This document shows positions 18,226 through 26,624 of a DNA stretch of 64,000 bases, one piece after another. The notes under the pieces are model-generated. The model was not told the DNA's origin, made no database searches, and was given only the letters and a program-made list of their open reading frames with translations. Each line of letters opens with the position of its first letter. The stretch's first letter is position 1. The DNA comes from Sphingomonas profundi. GTDB taxonomy: Bacteria; Pseudomonadota; Alphaproteobacteria; Sphingomonadales; Sphingomonadaceae. Both the position numbers and the translations under genes were made by a program. The DNA is taken from assembly GCF_009739515.1 (NCBI RefSeq), contig NZ_CP046535.1, forward strand, positions 4,468,501-4,532,500, written 5' to 3'.

Positions 18226-18645
18226 ATGCGGGAACTACCGATCGGCTTCGATCACTGCGTCATCGGCTCGTCCGATCTGGCGCGATCCGACGCGTTCTAC
18301 GCGATGGTTTTCGGTGCCCAGATCGGCGCACCGAGAGAGGATTTCCGCTTCTACCGGATCGGTGCGCAGCAGCTGAACGTGCATGGGCCAGGGCTGGCGG
18401 AGGCGGTCGGGCCGTCGCTGGTCGCCCGGATCCCGGTCGCGCCGGGCGGCAGCGACCTCTGCTTTGAATGGCGCGGCCCGATCGCCGGGGCCGCCGCGCA
18501 TCTCGGCCGCTGCGGCGTACCGGTCGAGACGGGGCCGCGACAGACCGCCGGCGCGAAGGGACCTGGCACCAGCGTCTATTTCCGCGACCCCGACGGATCG
18601 CTGCTCGAATTCATCAGCTACGAACCGGAAGGAACGTCGAAGTGA
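18226..18645 (+). CDS. Glyoxalase/bleomycin-resistance/dioxygenase (VOC) family protein
   Basis: 139 residues from ATG 18226, preceded by AGAAGGAGC; the upstream extension to 18106 has no ribosome site. Two beta-alpha-beta3 repeats: GFDHCVIGSSDLARSDAFY and, at the C-terminus, YFRDPDGSLLEFISYEPE, where H and E are usual metal ligands (His near residue 9, Glu near 131). A lyase, isomerase or dioxygenase on a small molecule is possible. Its TGA overlaps the GTG of the phosphatase-like gene. Confidence 0.85.
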   Translation: MRELPIGFDHCVIGSSDLARSDAFYAMVFGAQIGAPREDFRFYRIGAQQLNVHGPGLAEAVGPSLVARIPVAPGGSDLCFEWRGPIAGAAAHLGRCGVPVETGPRQTAGAKGPGTSVYFRDPDGSLLEFISYEPEGTSK

Positions 18646-19466
18646 CTGTCGCGCGGCGTCACATCCCGCTCGAAGGCGGGTCGAACATGCGGGACATCGG
18701 TGGCTATGCCGGAGCCGACGGGCGTACGGTCCGGTGGGGCACGATCTATCGCTCGGGTGCGATCTCGCGGCTGACGGCGGCGGATTGGGAGTGGATCGAC
18801 CGGCGCGGCATCGCCACCGTCTGCGATCTGCGCGCGCGAGAGGAGCGCGATCTGGCCCCGACCCGCTGGCAGGGGCGATCGGACGTGCGGCGCGCCGATC
18901 ATGCCTATGACGCGAACCTGCTGTTCGGCGCCGAGCGATCGACGCTGGCGGGCGTGAACGAGATGGAGACCTCGCTCTATCTCGTGTTCGCGCGGCTGCT
19001 CGCGCCGTCGTTCCGGCTGTTCTTCGGCGCGCTGCTCGAAGGCCATGTGCCGCTGATCGTGCACTGCGCCGCCGGACAGGACCGGACGGGGCTGGCGATC
19101 GGCCTGCTGCTCACCGCGCTCGGCGTGGCGCGCGAGGACATCATCGCCGATTACCGGCTCTCGCCGTCGCTGCGCCGGCCGGAGAACGAACTGGATCGCA
19201 CCGGGCTCGAGGAACTGGCGCATACCAATCCGGTGGCGCGTTTCTATGTGGCGATGGTCAAGCGGCGTGGGCCCGACGTGTTCACGCCGCGCGAGTTGGT
19301 GAACGCCCGCGGGGAGCCGCTGCTGGACGACGCCTTCGCCGCGATCAGGGGGGAGTGGGGATCGATCGAAGCGTATCTCGAAGAGGTGCTGGGTGTCGGT
19401 CCGACCGAGATCGAGCGGCTGCGCGCGCTGCTGCTGGAGGACGCCGGGACGATGGCCGGGGCATGA
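18642..19466 (+). CDS. Tyrosine-phosphatase-like protein (Y_phosphatase3/DSP type)
   Basis: 274 residues from GTG 18642, which overlaps the VOC stop (GTGA). N-terminal RDIGGYAGADGRTVRWGTIYRSG is the hallmark of this bacterial family; the P-loop HCAAGQDRTG carries nucleophile Cys142 and the Arg six residues on, and VCDLRAREE holds the conserved Asp-Arg. Bacterial relatives remove phosphate from proteins, phosphoinositides or small molecules. A close functional copy with Cys142 in HCSAGKDRTG is at 41756. Given three small-molecule kinases in the window, a phosphorylated pathway intermediate is a reasonable substrate, but this is inference. Confidence 0.87.
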   Translation: MTVARRHIPLEGGSNMRDIGGYAGADGRTVRWGTIYRSGAISRLTAADWEWIDRRGIATVCDLRAREERDLAPTRWQGRSDVRRADHAYDANLLFGAERSTLAGVNEMETSLYLVFARLLAPSFRLFFGALLEGHVPLIVHCAAGQDRTGLAIGLLLTALGVAREDIIADYRLSPSLRRPENELDRTGLEELAHTNPVARFYVAMVKRRGPDVFTPRELVNARGEPLLDDAFAAIRGEWGSIEAYLEEVLGVGPTEIERLRALLLEDAGTMAGA

Positions 19467-20236
19467 AGAAGCCAGTGTCCCTTCCGCTCGCACCACCCTG
19501 CAGCTACGGCTCCGGCACGGCCTTCCGGCGGATACGATTGACGGGCACCCCGGGGCTGGTGCTGGCCGAACTCGAGGATCACGCCCACGGGATGCGCTGC
19601 CGGCTGCGGCATGACGGGGCGCACGTCGTCGATGTCGAGGCCGAGTTCATCCGCTATCCGCTGAGCACGTGCCTTGGAGCGGACCTGCCGTTGCGCGCGC
19701 TGGTAGGCGAGGCGCTGGGGCGAACGGCGCGCGACTTCTTCGCTGGGGGCCGCGCACGCGTCAACTGCACCCACATGTTCGATCTGGCGTGGCTCGCCTC
19801 GCGGCATGCGCTGCGTGGCGCACGTGTGCGCGACTATCTGATGGCGGTGCCAGATGCGCCCGAAGGCCGCACCGACGTGACGCTTTCGCGAGACGGCGCC
19901 GAGATACTGCGCTGGCGGATCGAGGACGACGTCATCACCGATCCGGCGCCCTTCGCGGGACGGCATCTGTATCGCGGCTTCGTATCCTGGGCGCTGTCCG
20001 CGCCGGAACTGGACGACGATCTGACCGAAAGCGTGCTGGTGCTGCACAAGGCCTGCTTCGTCAGTGGGGCCCGGCGCTTCGCCCTCGCCTCCGGCCCGCT
20101 GGAGGAGGCGGAGAAGCGCGCGACCGTGGGCGTGTGCCATGGCTACGCCGCCGCCACCATCGACGAGGCCGTTCGCCCCAAGGGAACACGCCGCGATTTC
20201 AGCGACCATCCGGAACGCCTGCTACGGTATCTCTGA
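19463..20236 (+). CDS. DUF2889-like protein
   Basis: 257 residues, starting in an ATGA overlap with the phosphatase-like gene. The protein resembles the DUF2889 family: an N-terminal beta-rich part (RRIRLTGTPGLVLAELEDHAHGMRC), an HxxHVVDVEAEFIRYP segment, and the conserved CTHMFDLAWLAS block in the centre, followed by a C-terminal half that recalls NTF2/hydrolase-like sheets. No catalytic function is known to me for this family. Tight coupling to VOC and phosphatase genes and to an amidohydrolase downstream points to a catabolic role. Confidence 0.7.
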   Translation: MKKPVSLPLAPPCSYGSGTAFRRIRLTGTPGLVLAELEDHAHGMRCRLRHDGAHVVDVEAEFIRYPLSTCLGADLPLRALVGEALGRTARDFFAGGRARVNCTHMFDLAWLASRHALRGARVRDYLMAVPDAPEGRTDVTLSRDGAEILRWRIEDDVITDPAPFAGRHLYRGFVSWALSAPELDDDLTESVLVLHKACFVSGARRFALASGPLEEAEKRATVGVCHGYAAATIDEAVRPKGTRRDFSDHPERLLRYL

Positions 20237-20365
20237 TCCGGCACTTGTGCGCTTACAGTCAATTTGACGACCCTGTACGGTCACGAGCCGCCGCGCACGT
20301 CCCGCGAAAACATGATATTCCGGCGTCATGAACGTCGCGACGCGGCCTGATCGAGGATGAGGGTG

Positions 20366-21622
20366 ATGAACAAGCCGATGGAACGCTCCAAGAATTATGC
20401 CACCAATCGCGAGAATGAATGGCGTTTGAAGGCTCCGGCAGTCGAAGGGTGGCAGCGCAGCGTACGCCCTGGCGCCGACAAATACTTCATCGTTTCCTGC
20501 GACACTCACCTGATGCCGCCGGTGACTCTCTTCCGAGACCGGCTGGACAAGCAATGGCACGACCAGTTGCCGCGCGTTGAAAAGCGCGATGATGGCGAGC
20601 GTTACATCGTGATGCCGGGCGCTCGCGCGGAGCGGCTGATCGACTTCAAGTTCGAGGGCGAGGATCTGTTGCGTTCGAAGGCGGGCGGCGATTCGATGGC
20701 GATCGCCGGCGAGGGCTCGGAGGTGAGCCTGCAGCGCATCGCGGATCAGGACATGGACGGTGTGGACGCCGAGGTGATCTTCCCCAACGGCCCCGCATTG
20801 CTGATGTGGTCGTCCAGCAACGATGCGTTCGTCTCGGCGCAATGCGCGGTGTGGAACGACTGGGCCTGGGAGGTATGCGGGCCGTACAGCGATCGCTGCT
20901 CGCCCGCGGCCGCGCTGAACACCGCCGATATCGAGGGCGCGATCGCCGAGGTGCAGCGTGTCGCGAAGATGGGATATCGCGTGCTCACCCTGCCGTGCAA
21001 GCCGATCTGGGGCGAGCATGACGTGAGCCACATCAACTACAATCTGCCGGTGTTCGACCCCCTATGGGCGGCGATCCAGGACGCCGATCTGGCGATCACC
21101 TACCATGTCTCGACCGGCAAGGATCCGCGCGCCGCGCGCGGCAATGGCGGCGCGATCATCAACTATGTCGTGCACTCGCTGGCGCCCACGATGGAGCCGA
21201 TCGTCAGCATGTGCGCGTCCGGCGTGTTCGAGCGGTTCCCGCGCCTGCGTGTCGCGACGATCGAGGCGGATGCCGGGTTCGTGCCGTGGATGCTGCAGAA
21301 GATGGACGAGGCCTATCTGAAGCATCATTTCTGGGTGCGTCCGAAGATGAAGGCGCTGCCGAGCGACTATTATCGCAGCAACTGCTACGCCTCCTTCGGC
21401 GAGGACCGCGCCGCGCTGGAACTGATCGAGAGCTTCGACCTGGGCGACAACTTCATGTGGGCGAACGACTATCCGCACCACGAAGGATCGTGGCCGCACT
21501 CGGCCGAAGCGATCGAGCGGACCTTCGGCGACGGCGTCAAGGAGGAAACCCGCGCCAAGCTGCTGGGCCTGAACGCCGCGCGCTGCTTCCGCTTCGACAT
21601 CCCGCAGAAGTATCGCGACTGA
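20366..21622 (+). CDS. Metal-dependent amidohydrolase (Amidohydro_2 family)
   Basis: 418 residues from ATG 20366; GAGG nine bases upstream favours it over ATG 20357. Metal-binding features: SCDTHLMPP (D-x-H) near residue 47, TYHVSTG mid-protein, EADAGFVPWML and NDYPHHEGSWP with the late Asp near residue 368. Family members are decarboxylases, lactonases or C-C hydrolases on cyclic acids. Last gene of the 18226-21622 run; the 130 bases in front could hold its own promoter. A hairpin at 21636 ends the transcript. Confidence 0.88.
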   Translation: MNKPMERSKNYATNRENEWRLKAPAVEGWQRSVRPGADKYFIVSCDTHLMPPVTLFRDRLDKQWHDQLPRVEKRDDGERYIVMPGARAERLIDFKFEGEDLLRSKAGGDSMAIAGEGSEVSLQRIADQDMDGVDAEVIFPNGPALLMWSSSNDAFVSAQCAVWNDWAWEVCGPYSDRCSPAAALNTADIEGAIAEVQRVAKMGYRVLTLPCKPIWGEHDVSHINYNLPVFDPLWAAIQDADLAITYHVSTGKDPRAARGNGGAIINYVVHSLAPTMEPIVSMCASGVFERFPRLRVATIEADAGFVPWMLQKMDEAYLKHHFWVRPKMKALPSDYYRSNCYASFGEDRAALELIESFDLGDNFMWANDYPHHEGSWPHSAEAIERTFGDGVKEETRAKLLGLNAARCFRFDIPQKYRD

Positions 21623-21635
21623 CAAGCCCGCGTCC

Positions 21636-21666
21636 GGCCGGCACCATCGCGGCGGCGGTGCCGGCC
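21636..21666. terminator. Hairpin between convergent genes, likely terminator
   Basis: Perfect 10-base stem GGCCGGCACC/GGTGCCGGCC with an 11-base loop, between genes ending at 21622 (+) and 21667 (-). No T run follows, so termination may be weak or Rho-assisted. Confidence 0.6.
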
Positions 21667-22392
21667 TCAGCGGCGTGCGGCCAGCTTCGTCTGCTCGGCG
21701 AGTTCGAGGGCGAGCCCTGCCTCCAGCGGCAGCTCCAGCCCGGCCCGCACGGCCGCCAGCGCGGCGGCGATGCCGGCCCGATCGTGTCGCACATAGCGCG
21801 CCATCACGTGCTCCGCACACGAGAGGGCGCGGCCGGGCTCGGCCAGATGATCGACGAGGCCGATCGCATGCCCGGCCGTCGCGTCGATCGGCGCGCCGGA
21901 CAGGATCATGTCCAGTGCGCGGGGCGCGCCGACGATCCGCGGCAGCAGCTGCGTGCCGCCGAAGCCGGGAATGAAGCCGATGCCGATCTCGGGCAGGCCG
22001 AGCGTCGCGGACGTGGCGGCGACGCGGAAGGTGCAGCCCATCGCGAGTTCCAGCCCGCCGCCGAGCGCCGGGCCATCGATCGCCGCGATACTCACCACCG
22101 GCAGCGCGCGCAGGCGCAGGATCAGGCGGTGCATGTGGCGGGCGCGCTCCAGCGGCGCGGCGAGCGGCTCCTTCAGATCCGCACCGGCGCAGAATACCGG
22201 CCCGGCGCCGGCGAGGATCAGGCCGCGCACTCGTTCGTCTCTTTCGATGCGGTCCAACGCCTCCTCGATTACCGCGATCATGCCGCCGTCGATCGCGTTG
22301 CGCCGGGCTGGCCGATTGAGCGTGAGCACCAAGCAGCGGCCTTCGAGCGCGGATCGAACGAAGGCCGGCTCGTCGGGCGCGATCATGTCCAT
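21667..22392 (-). CDS. Enoyl-CoA hydratase/isomerase (crotonase family)
   Basis: 241 residues from ATG 22392, nine bases after AAAGGGG; ATG 22401 is also possible. FCAGADLKEP near residue 70 and IDGPALGGGLELAMGCTFRVA near 105-125 form the oxyanion hole; LPEIGIGFIPGFGGTQLLPR carries the Glu expected for the catalytic acid in PEIGIGF. This is the most canonical crotonase of the three in the window. It stands alone on the minus strand, divergent from the MaoC gene, with about 145 bases between. Confidence 0.88.
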   Translation of the reverse strand: MDMIAPDEPAFVRSALEGRCLVLTLNRPARRNAIDGGMIAVIEEALDRIERDERVRGLILAGAGPVFCAGADLKEPLAAPLERARHMHRLILRLRALPVVSIAAIDGPALGGGLELAMGCTFRVAATSATLGLPEIGIGFIPGFGGTQLLPRIVGAPRALDMILSGAPIDATAGHAIGLVDHLAEPGRALSCAEHVMARYVRHDRAGIAAALAAVRAGLELPLEAGLALELAEQTKLAARR

Positions 22393-22538
22393 GGCGTGCA
22401 TCCCCTTTGCGGTCAGGATGCTGTAGCGGCGCAATTCCCCGCTCCGCGCGGTCGATAAGATATGCGCGGCGGCAGTGCAGCACGGACATAGATGCGCTGC
22501 GCGGTGCGGCATGGCCGGCGGCTCCGGCAGCGCGGATT

Positions 22539-23042
22539 GTGCCGCGACCGGAGCGGGAGGGCAGGATCAGCAACGTCACCGAACTGAACGAGCCGGTTCC
22601 CTCGCTGCGCTTCGACGATCTCGCGGCCGGGATGCGCCTGCGGCTGGGCACGATCACCCTTACGCGTGAGGAGGCGATCGCGTTCGCCGCGCGCTACGAT
22701 CCGCAGCCTTTCCACCTGGACGATGCGGCGGCGGCCGAGAACCCGCTGTTCGGGCGCCTCTCCGCCAGCGGGTGGCACACCGTGGTGACGATGCAGATCC
22801 TGCTCGGCAGGTACACGAAGCAGGCCGGCCTGCTCGGCCTCGCGGGCGGCGGGGTGGAAGACATGCGCTGGGTTCGGCCGGTCTTCCCGCCCGAGACGCT
22901 GACCGTGCTGCTGGAGGTCGTCGCGGTGCGACCGTCGCGCTCGCGGCCGGAGCGGGGTGTCCTGACGATGCGAACGGACGCCTTGGACGATGCCGGGGCC
23001 TTGGCGGCGACGCTGACCGTGACAGGCATTTTCTTGCGATGA
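22539..23042 (+). CDS. MaoC-like (R)-specific enoyl-CoA hydratase
   Basis: Hot-dog fold hydratase. The catalytic motif YDPQPFHLD (D-x4-H) is intact, followed by GLSASGWHT-like RLSASGWHTVVTM. No ATG or TTG lies near the expected start: GTG 22539 gives 167 residues and is used here, but the GGAGGGCAGG at about 22556 could also serve an unusual ATC start. Size fits a single-domain hydratase (about 150-160 residues). It opens the long 22539-31577 run, which suggests hydration of an enoyl-CoA by the (R) route in parallel with the crotonases. Confidence 0.85.
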   Translation: MPRPEREGRISNVTELNEPVPSLRFDDLAAGMRLRLGTITLTREEAIAFAARYDPQPFHLDDAAAAENPLFGRLSASGWHTVVTMQILLGRYTKQAGLLGLAGGGVEDMRWVRPVFPPETLTVLLEVVAVRPSRSRPERGVLTMRTDALDDAGALAATLTVTGIFLR

Positions 23043-23084
23043 GGTGCGCGTGGGGCATGGTCCGCCGCCGGCCGGCCCCACAAC

Positions 23085-23090
23085 AGGAGG
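23085..23090 (+). promoter_or_regulatory. Strong ribosome binding site
   Basis: AGGAGG, seven bases before ATG 23098; it settles the start over the in-frame upstream ATG at 23044. Confidence 0.7.
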
Positions 23091-23097
23091 AAGCCGG

Positions 23098-23406
23098 ATG
23101 GCTTACTACATCACGACGAACGTCACGCTGAAGTTCGGCAGGAACGCGTCCTACAACGACATGATGGCGCAGCTGGCGCCCTACATGGAGCGGCACGGCT
23201 GGAAATTGCTGCTCGCGCTGCAACCCTATGTCGGCGATCTGGCGCAGATATTCCATGTCTGGGAAGTGGCGGAGTTCGACGACGTCAGGCGGGGCCTGGA
23301 GGCCTGCGCCGCCGATCCCGAAGCCCATGCGATCCTTGCGCCGATGCCGGATCTGCTGGTGACGGAGGCGATGCAGCTGACGGTGAAGACACCCTATTCG
23401 CCGTGA
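23098..23406 (+). CDS. Small NIPSNAP-like dimeric alpha/beta-barrel protein
   Basis: 102 residues, MAYYITTNVTLKFGRNASYNDMM. The arrangement of an N-terminal strand, a helix with MMAQLAPYMERHGWKL, and a strand with IFHVWEV recalls NIPSNAP/ABM-type ferredoxin-like folds. Function unknown. It is followed after 24 bases by the EthD gene and then by the molybdoenzyme, all on one strand, so the three may work on the same compound. Confidence 0.7.
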   Translation: MAYYITTNVTLKFGRNASYNDMMAQLAPYMERHGWKLLLALQPYVGDLAQIFHVWEVAEFDDVRRGLEACAADPEAHAILAPMPDLLVTEAMQLTVKTPYSP

Positions 23407-23430
23407 CTCCGTAAAGAAAGGAACTGGCCG

Positions 23431-23793
23431 ATGAAGATCGTGATCCTGATCAAAAAGAAAGCCGGCATGAGCCGCGAGGATTTCATCCGTCACTACGAAA
23501 CCAGCCACGCCGTGATCGGCAAGCGAATGCTGGGGCATCTGTGGACACGCTACGTGCGCAATTATCCGCAGAGCCTGATGGAGTATCAGCCGGAGGCGAA
23601 CAGCATCGACGACAGCTATGATGCGGTGACGGAAATCTGGCTGAAGGACGAGGCGGCGCTCGCCGAGATGGGCCGGATCATCAACGAGCCGGAGAACAAC
23701 GCCCTGATCCTGGCCGACGAGGAGAAGTTCCAGGACCGGCTGAAGACGCGCCTACTGATCGTCGACGAGATCGATAACGGCACAACCCTGTAG
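23431..23793 (+). CDS. EthD-domain protein (dimeric alpha/beta barrel)
   Basis: 120 residues preceded by AAAGGAAC. KKKAGMSREDFIRHYETSH and RYVRNYPQ blocks are those of the EthD family and closely match the paralogue at 10465-10854. No catalytic residue is established; conserved histidines of HYETSH line the pocket in this fold. It ends nine bases before the molybdoenzyme ATG, a spacing that suggests co-translation. Confidence 0.85.
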   Translation: MKIVILIKKKAGMSREDFIRHYETSHAVIGKRMLGHLWTRYVRNYPQSLMEYQPEANSIDDSYDAVTEIWLKDEAALAEMGRIINEPENNALILADEEKFQDRLKTRLLIVDEIDNGTTL

Positions 23794-23802
23794 GAGCGGG
23801 CC

Positions 23803-26028
23803 ATGGCGTTGCGCGAGGCGATTTCTTTCTGCCGCATCTGCACCGGCGGGTGTGGCACGCGGCTGACGATCGACGACGCCGATGATCGGATCGTCGCTAT
23901 TCGCGCCGACCCGGAAAGTCCGCTGAGCGCCGGCTACGCCTGCTTCAAGGGCTTGCAGGCGGAGGAAGCGCACCACGGCCCGGCCCGCCTGCTGCACCCG
24001 CTGAAGCGCACGGCGGAGGGCACGCAGGTGCCGATCGCGTCGGAAAAGGCGCTGGACGAGATCGCGGAGAGGCTGGGCGAAATCATCGCCCATCATGGGC
24101 CGGAGAGCGTCGCCGTATACTGCGGCAACGGCAGCATGTTCAGCTCGGCCGCCTATGCGATGCATCGCAGCTTCCTGAACGCGATCGGATCGGATCAGTA
24201 TTTCTCCACCCTGACGATCGATCAGTCCGCGAAGCTCGTCTCGTTCGGGCGCATGGGCGGGTGGACGGCCGGCTACCCCGATTTCGAGCGGATGGACGTG
24301 GCGATGCTGGTGGGCGCGAACCCGCTGGTGTCCCACGCGTCGCTCGGCTTCCTGTCAGTCGATCCGGTGAAGCGCTTGAAGCGGGCGCGGGCGCGCGGAC
24401 TGAAACTGATCGTGATCGATCCCCGCCGTACCGAGACGGCGGCGAACGCGGACATCTTCCTGCAGCCCTATCCCGGGCAGGACGCGGCAATCGCCGGCGC
24501 GATCGTGCGGATGATCCTGTCGGAAGGGTGGGGCGATCGTGCCTTCCTTGATGCGCATGTCGGCGCCGGCGGCCTCGCGCGTCTGGCGGCGGCGGTGGCT
24601 CCGCTGGAGGCCGACATGGTCGAGCGGCGGGCCGGCTTGCAGGCAGGCGATATCCGGCGCGCGGCCGAGGCGATCGGCAAGGCGCGCATCTGCGGCGTCT
24701 ACGGCGCCACCGGGCCGGCGATGCAGCCTTTCTCGAACCTGGCGCAGCATATGGTCGATTGCATCAACCTGGTCTGCGGTGGCTTTCTGAGGGCGGGCGA
24801 CGCCGTCCACCGCGCCAACGTGATGGAGCCCGTGGCGCCGGTGACGGCAGCGGTGGTGCCCCCGCTCCGGCCCTGGGAACAGACCGGGCCGAGCCGTATC
24901 CGGGGCACGCGGACGCTCTATGGCGAGCGGCCGACCGCGACCTTGGCGGACGAGATCCTCACGCCGGGTAAGGGCCGGATCCGCGCGCTGATCCTGGGCG
25001 GCGGCAACCCGCTGACATCCTTTCCCGACCAGCGGCGCGCGGCGGCGGCGATGGGTGCGCTCGAGCTGCTCGTCGCCATCGATCCCTGGCGGACGCCGAG
25101 CACCGATCTGGCGCACTATGTGCTGCCGCCGACCATGCAATATGAGCGCGCCGATCTGCCGCTCAACCTGCCGGGCTATGCCTGCTGGCCCGGCACCTGG
25201 GCGCAATATACGCTGCCCGTCATCGCGCCGCCCGCTGGATCGGACGTGGTGCACGACTGGTATGTCTACTGGGCGATCGCCAACCGTCTCGGCCTGTCTA
25301 TCCTGCATGATGGCAAGGCGCCGCTCGACATGACGCAGGCGCCGACCTGCGACGACGTGCTGGCCGCGCAGTTGACGGGCGCGCCGATCACGCTCGACGA
25401 ACTGAAACGCCACCCGCACGGTCTCCACGTCGAACTCGGCGCGCAGATGGTGCAGCCGGGCGCCGACAGCGCGCAGTTCGATCCGATGCCGGACGATGTC
25501 GCCAAGGAACTGGATCGTTTCCTCGCTCGAACCGACCGACCGGGTCGGATCGAGCGCGACGGGCGCGTGTTCACCCATCTCCTGTCGACCCGCCGGATGC
25601 GCGATCTTTTCAACAGCAACGGCCGCGCGGTGCGCAGCGTGCGGCGGCGCACGCCCTACAATCCGGCCTATATGCACCCGGACGATCTGGCGGCGCTCGA
25701 TCTGGCGGAGGGCGATCTGATCGCGCTCGAATCGGCTTTCGGCAAGGTCGTCGCGGTTGCCGGACGTGATCCTGCGGTGCGGCGCGGCGTCGTCTCGATG
25801 GCCCACGGATGGGGTGATGCGCCGGGATCGCAGGCCGACCCGCGCGAGACGGGCGGCGCGGTGAACGCGCTGATCGATGCCGACCGGCACTTCGAGGCGG
25901 TGAACGCCATGCCCCACATGTCGGCCGTGCCGATCACCATCACGCCGATGCGCCAGACCGTGGCGGCGCTGCAGGAGCCCGACGAGCAGGTGGCGTCATG
26001 CGGCACAGCCTCCAGCGTCACGGCCTGA
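23803..26028 (+). CDS. Molybdopterin oxidoreductase, DMSO reductase superfamily
   Basis: 741 residues, cytoplasmic (no Tat signal, starts MALREAISFC). An N-terminal [4Fe-4S] site is given by Cys10, Cys13, Cys17 and Cys47 (CRICTGGC ... ACFKG). Next comes the bis-MGD domain with GANPLVSHASLG near residue 175, IVIDPRRTETA near 210, ILGGGNPLTSFPD near 400 and a C-terminal beta-barrel domain (PAYMHPDDLAALDLAEGD) near 620. Where FdhF and NapA have Sec/Cys as Mo ligand, the local sequence reads TIDQSAK with Asp140, so the ligand is probably not Cys. Soluble one-subunit members include hydratases and reductases; no partner electron-transfer subunit is adjacent. Function open. Confidence 0.85.
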   Translation: MALREAISFCRICTGGCGTRLTIDDADDRIVAIRADPESPLSAGYACFKGLQAEEAHHGPARLLHPLKRTAEGTQVPIASEKALDEIAERLGEIIAHHGPESVAVYCGNGSMFSSAAYAMHRSFLNAIGSDQYFSTLTIDQSAKLVSFGRMGGWTAGYPDFERMDVAMLVGANPLVSHASLGFLSVDPVKRLKRARARGLKLIVIDPRRTETAANADIFLQPYPGQDAAIAGAIVRMILSEGWGDRAFLDAHVGAGGLARLAAAVAPLEADMVERRAGLQAGDIRRAAEAIGKARICGVYGATGPAMQPFSNLAQHMVDCINLVCGGFLRAGDAVHRANVMEPVAPVTAAVVPPLRPWEQTGPSRIRGTRTLYGERPTATLADEILTPGKGRIRALILGGGNPLTSFPDQRRAAAAMGALELLVAIDPWRTPSTDLAHYVLPPTMQYERADLPLNLPGYACWPGTWAQYTLPVIAPPAGSDVVHDWYVYWAIANRLGLSILHDGKAPLDMTQAPTCDDVLAAQLTGAPITLDELKRHPHGLHVELGAQMVQPGADSAQFDPMPDDVAKELDRFLARTDRPGRIERDGRVFTHLLSTRRMRDLFNSNGRAVRSVRRRTPYNPAYMHPDDLAALDLAEGDLIALESAFGKVVAVAGRDPAVRRGVVSMAHGWGDAPGSQADPRETGGAVNALIDADRHFEAVNAMPHMSAVPITITPMRQTVAALQEPDEQVASCGTASSVTA

Positions 26029-26084
26029 TCGCCGGAATGCGCTAGCATCGGAGGTGGACTGGCGACGAGCCGGTGGAGAGGACG

Positions 26085-26624
26085 ATGGACGATAGGGATG
26101 CCGTCGCGCTGCGGCGACTGCTCGACAAGGAAGCGATCCGCGACGCGTCTCTCGCCTATACGCGTGGGATCGACCGGCATGACGACGAGATCATGGCTCG
26201 CGCCTATCATGCGGACGCGACGGACGATCACGGCGCCTATATCGGCGATCCGGCCGGTTTCATCCGCCACGCGCGCGAGGGGCATGGCCGCAACTGGACG
26301 GCGCATCACCATTATATCACCAACCAGACGATCGATCTGGACGGCGACACGGCGCACGTCGAGACCTATTTCCTCGCCGCGTTGCGCCGCGGTGATGGCT
26401 CGATTGATCTGGTCGGCGGTCGCTACGTGGATCGGTTCGAGCGGCGTGAGGGGCGCTGGGCCGTGGCCGATCGTGCCTGCCTGGTCGAGTGGAACGGCGA
26501 ATTGTCGCCGGCCCAGGCGGCGATAGACCCGGACATGTTCCTGAAAGGGCGATGGGACCGCCAGGACATTTCCTACCAGCGCCCGCTCCGGTTGGACCGG
26601 CCGGCGCGCGACCTCGCTTTGTGA
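26085..26624 (+). CDS. NTF2-like (SnoaL) protein
   Basis: 179 residues from ATG 26085, following GGAGAGG; GTG 26073 in frame is less likely. N-terminal helix RLLDKEAIRDASLAYTRGIDRHDDEIMARAYHADATDD is typical of SnoaL_4 proteins, with conserved D-H and HHHYITNQTIDLDGD on the sheet. Such proteins may be isomerases or dehydratases or the beta-like fold of ring hydroxylases. The C-terminal end overlaps the GTG of the flavin reductase gene. Confidence 0.82.
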   Translation: MDDRDAVALRRLLDKEAIRDASLAYTRGIDRHDDEIMARAYHADATDDHGAYIGDPAGFIRHAREGHGRNWTAHHHYITNQTIDLDGDTAHVETYFLAALRRGDGSIDLVGGRYVDRFERREGRWAVADRACLVEWNGELSPAQAAIDPDMFLKGRWDRQDISYQRPLRLDRPARDLAL

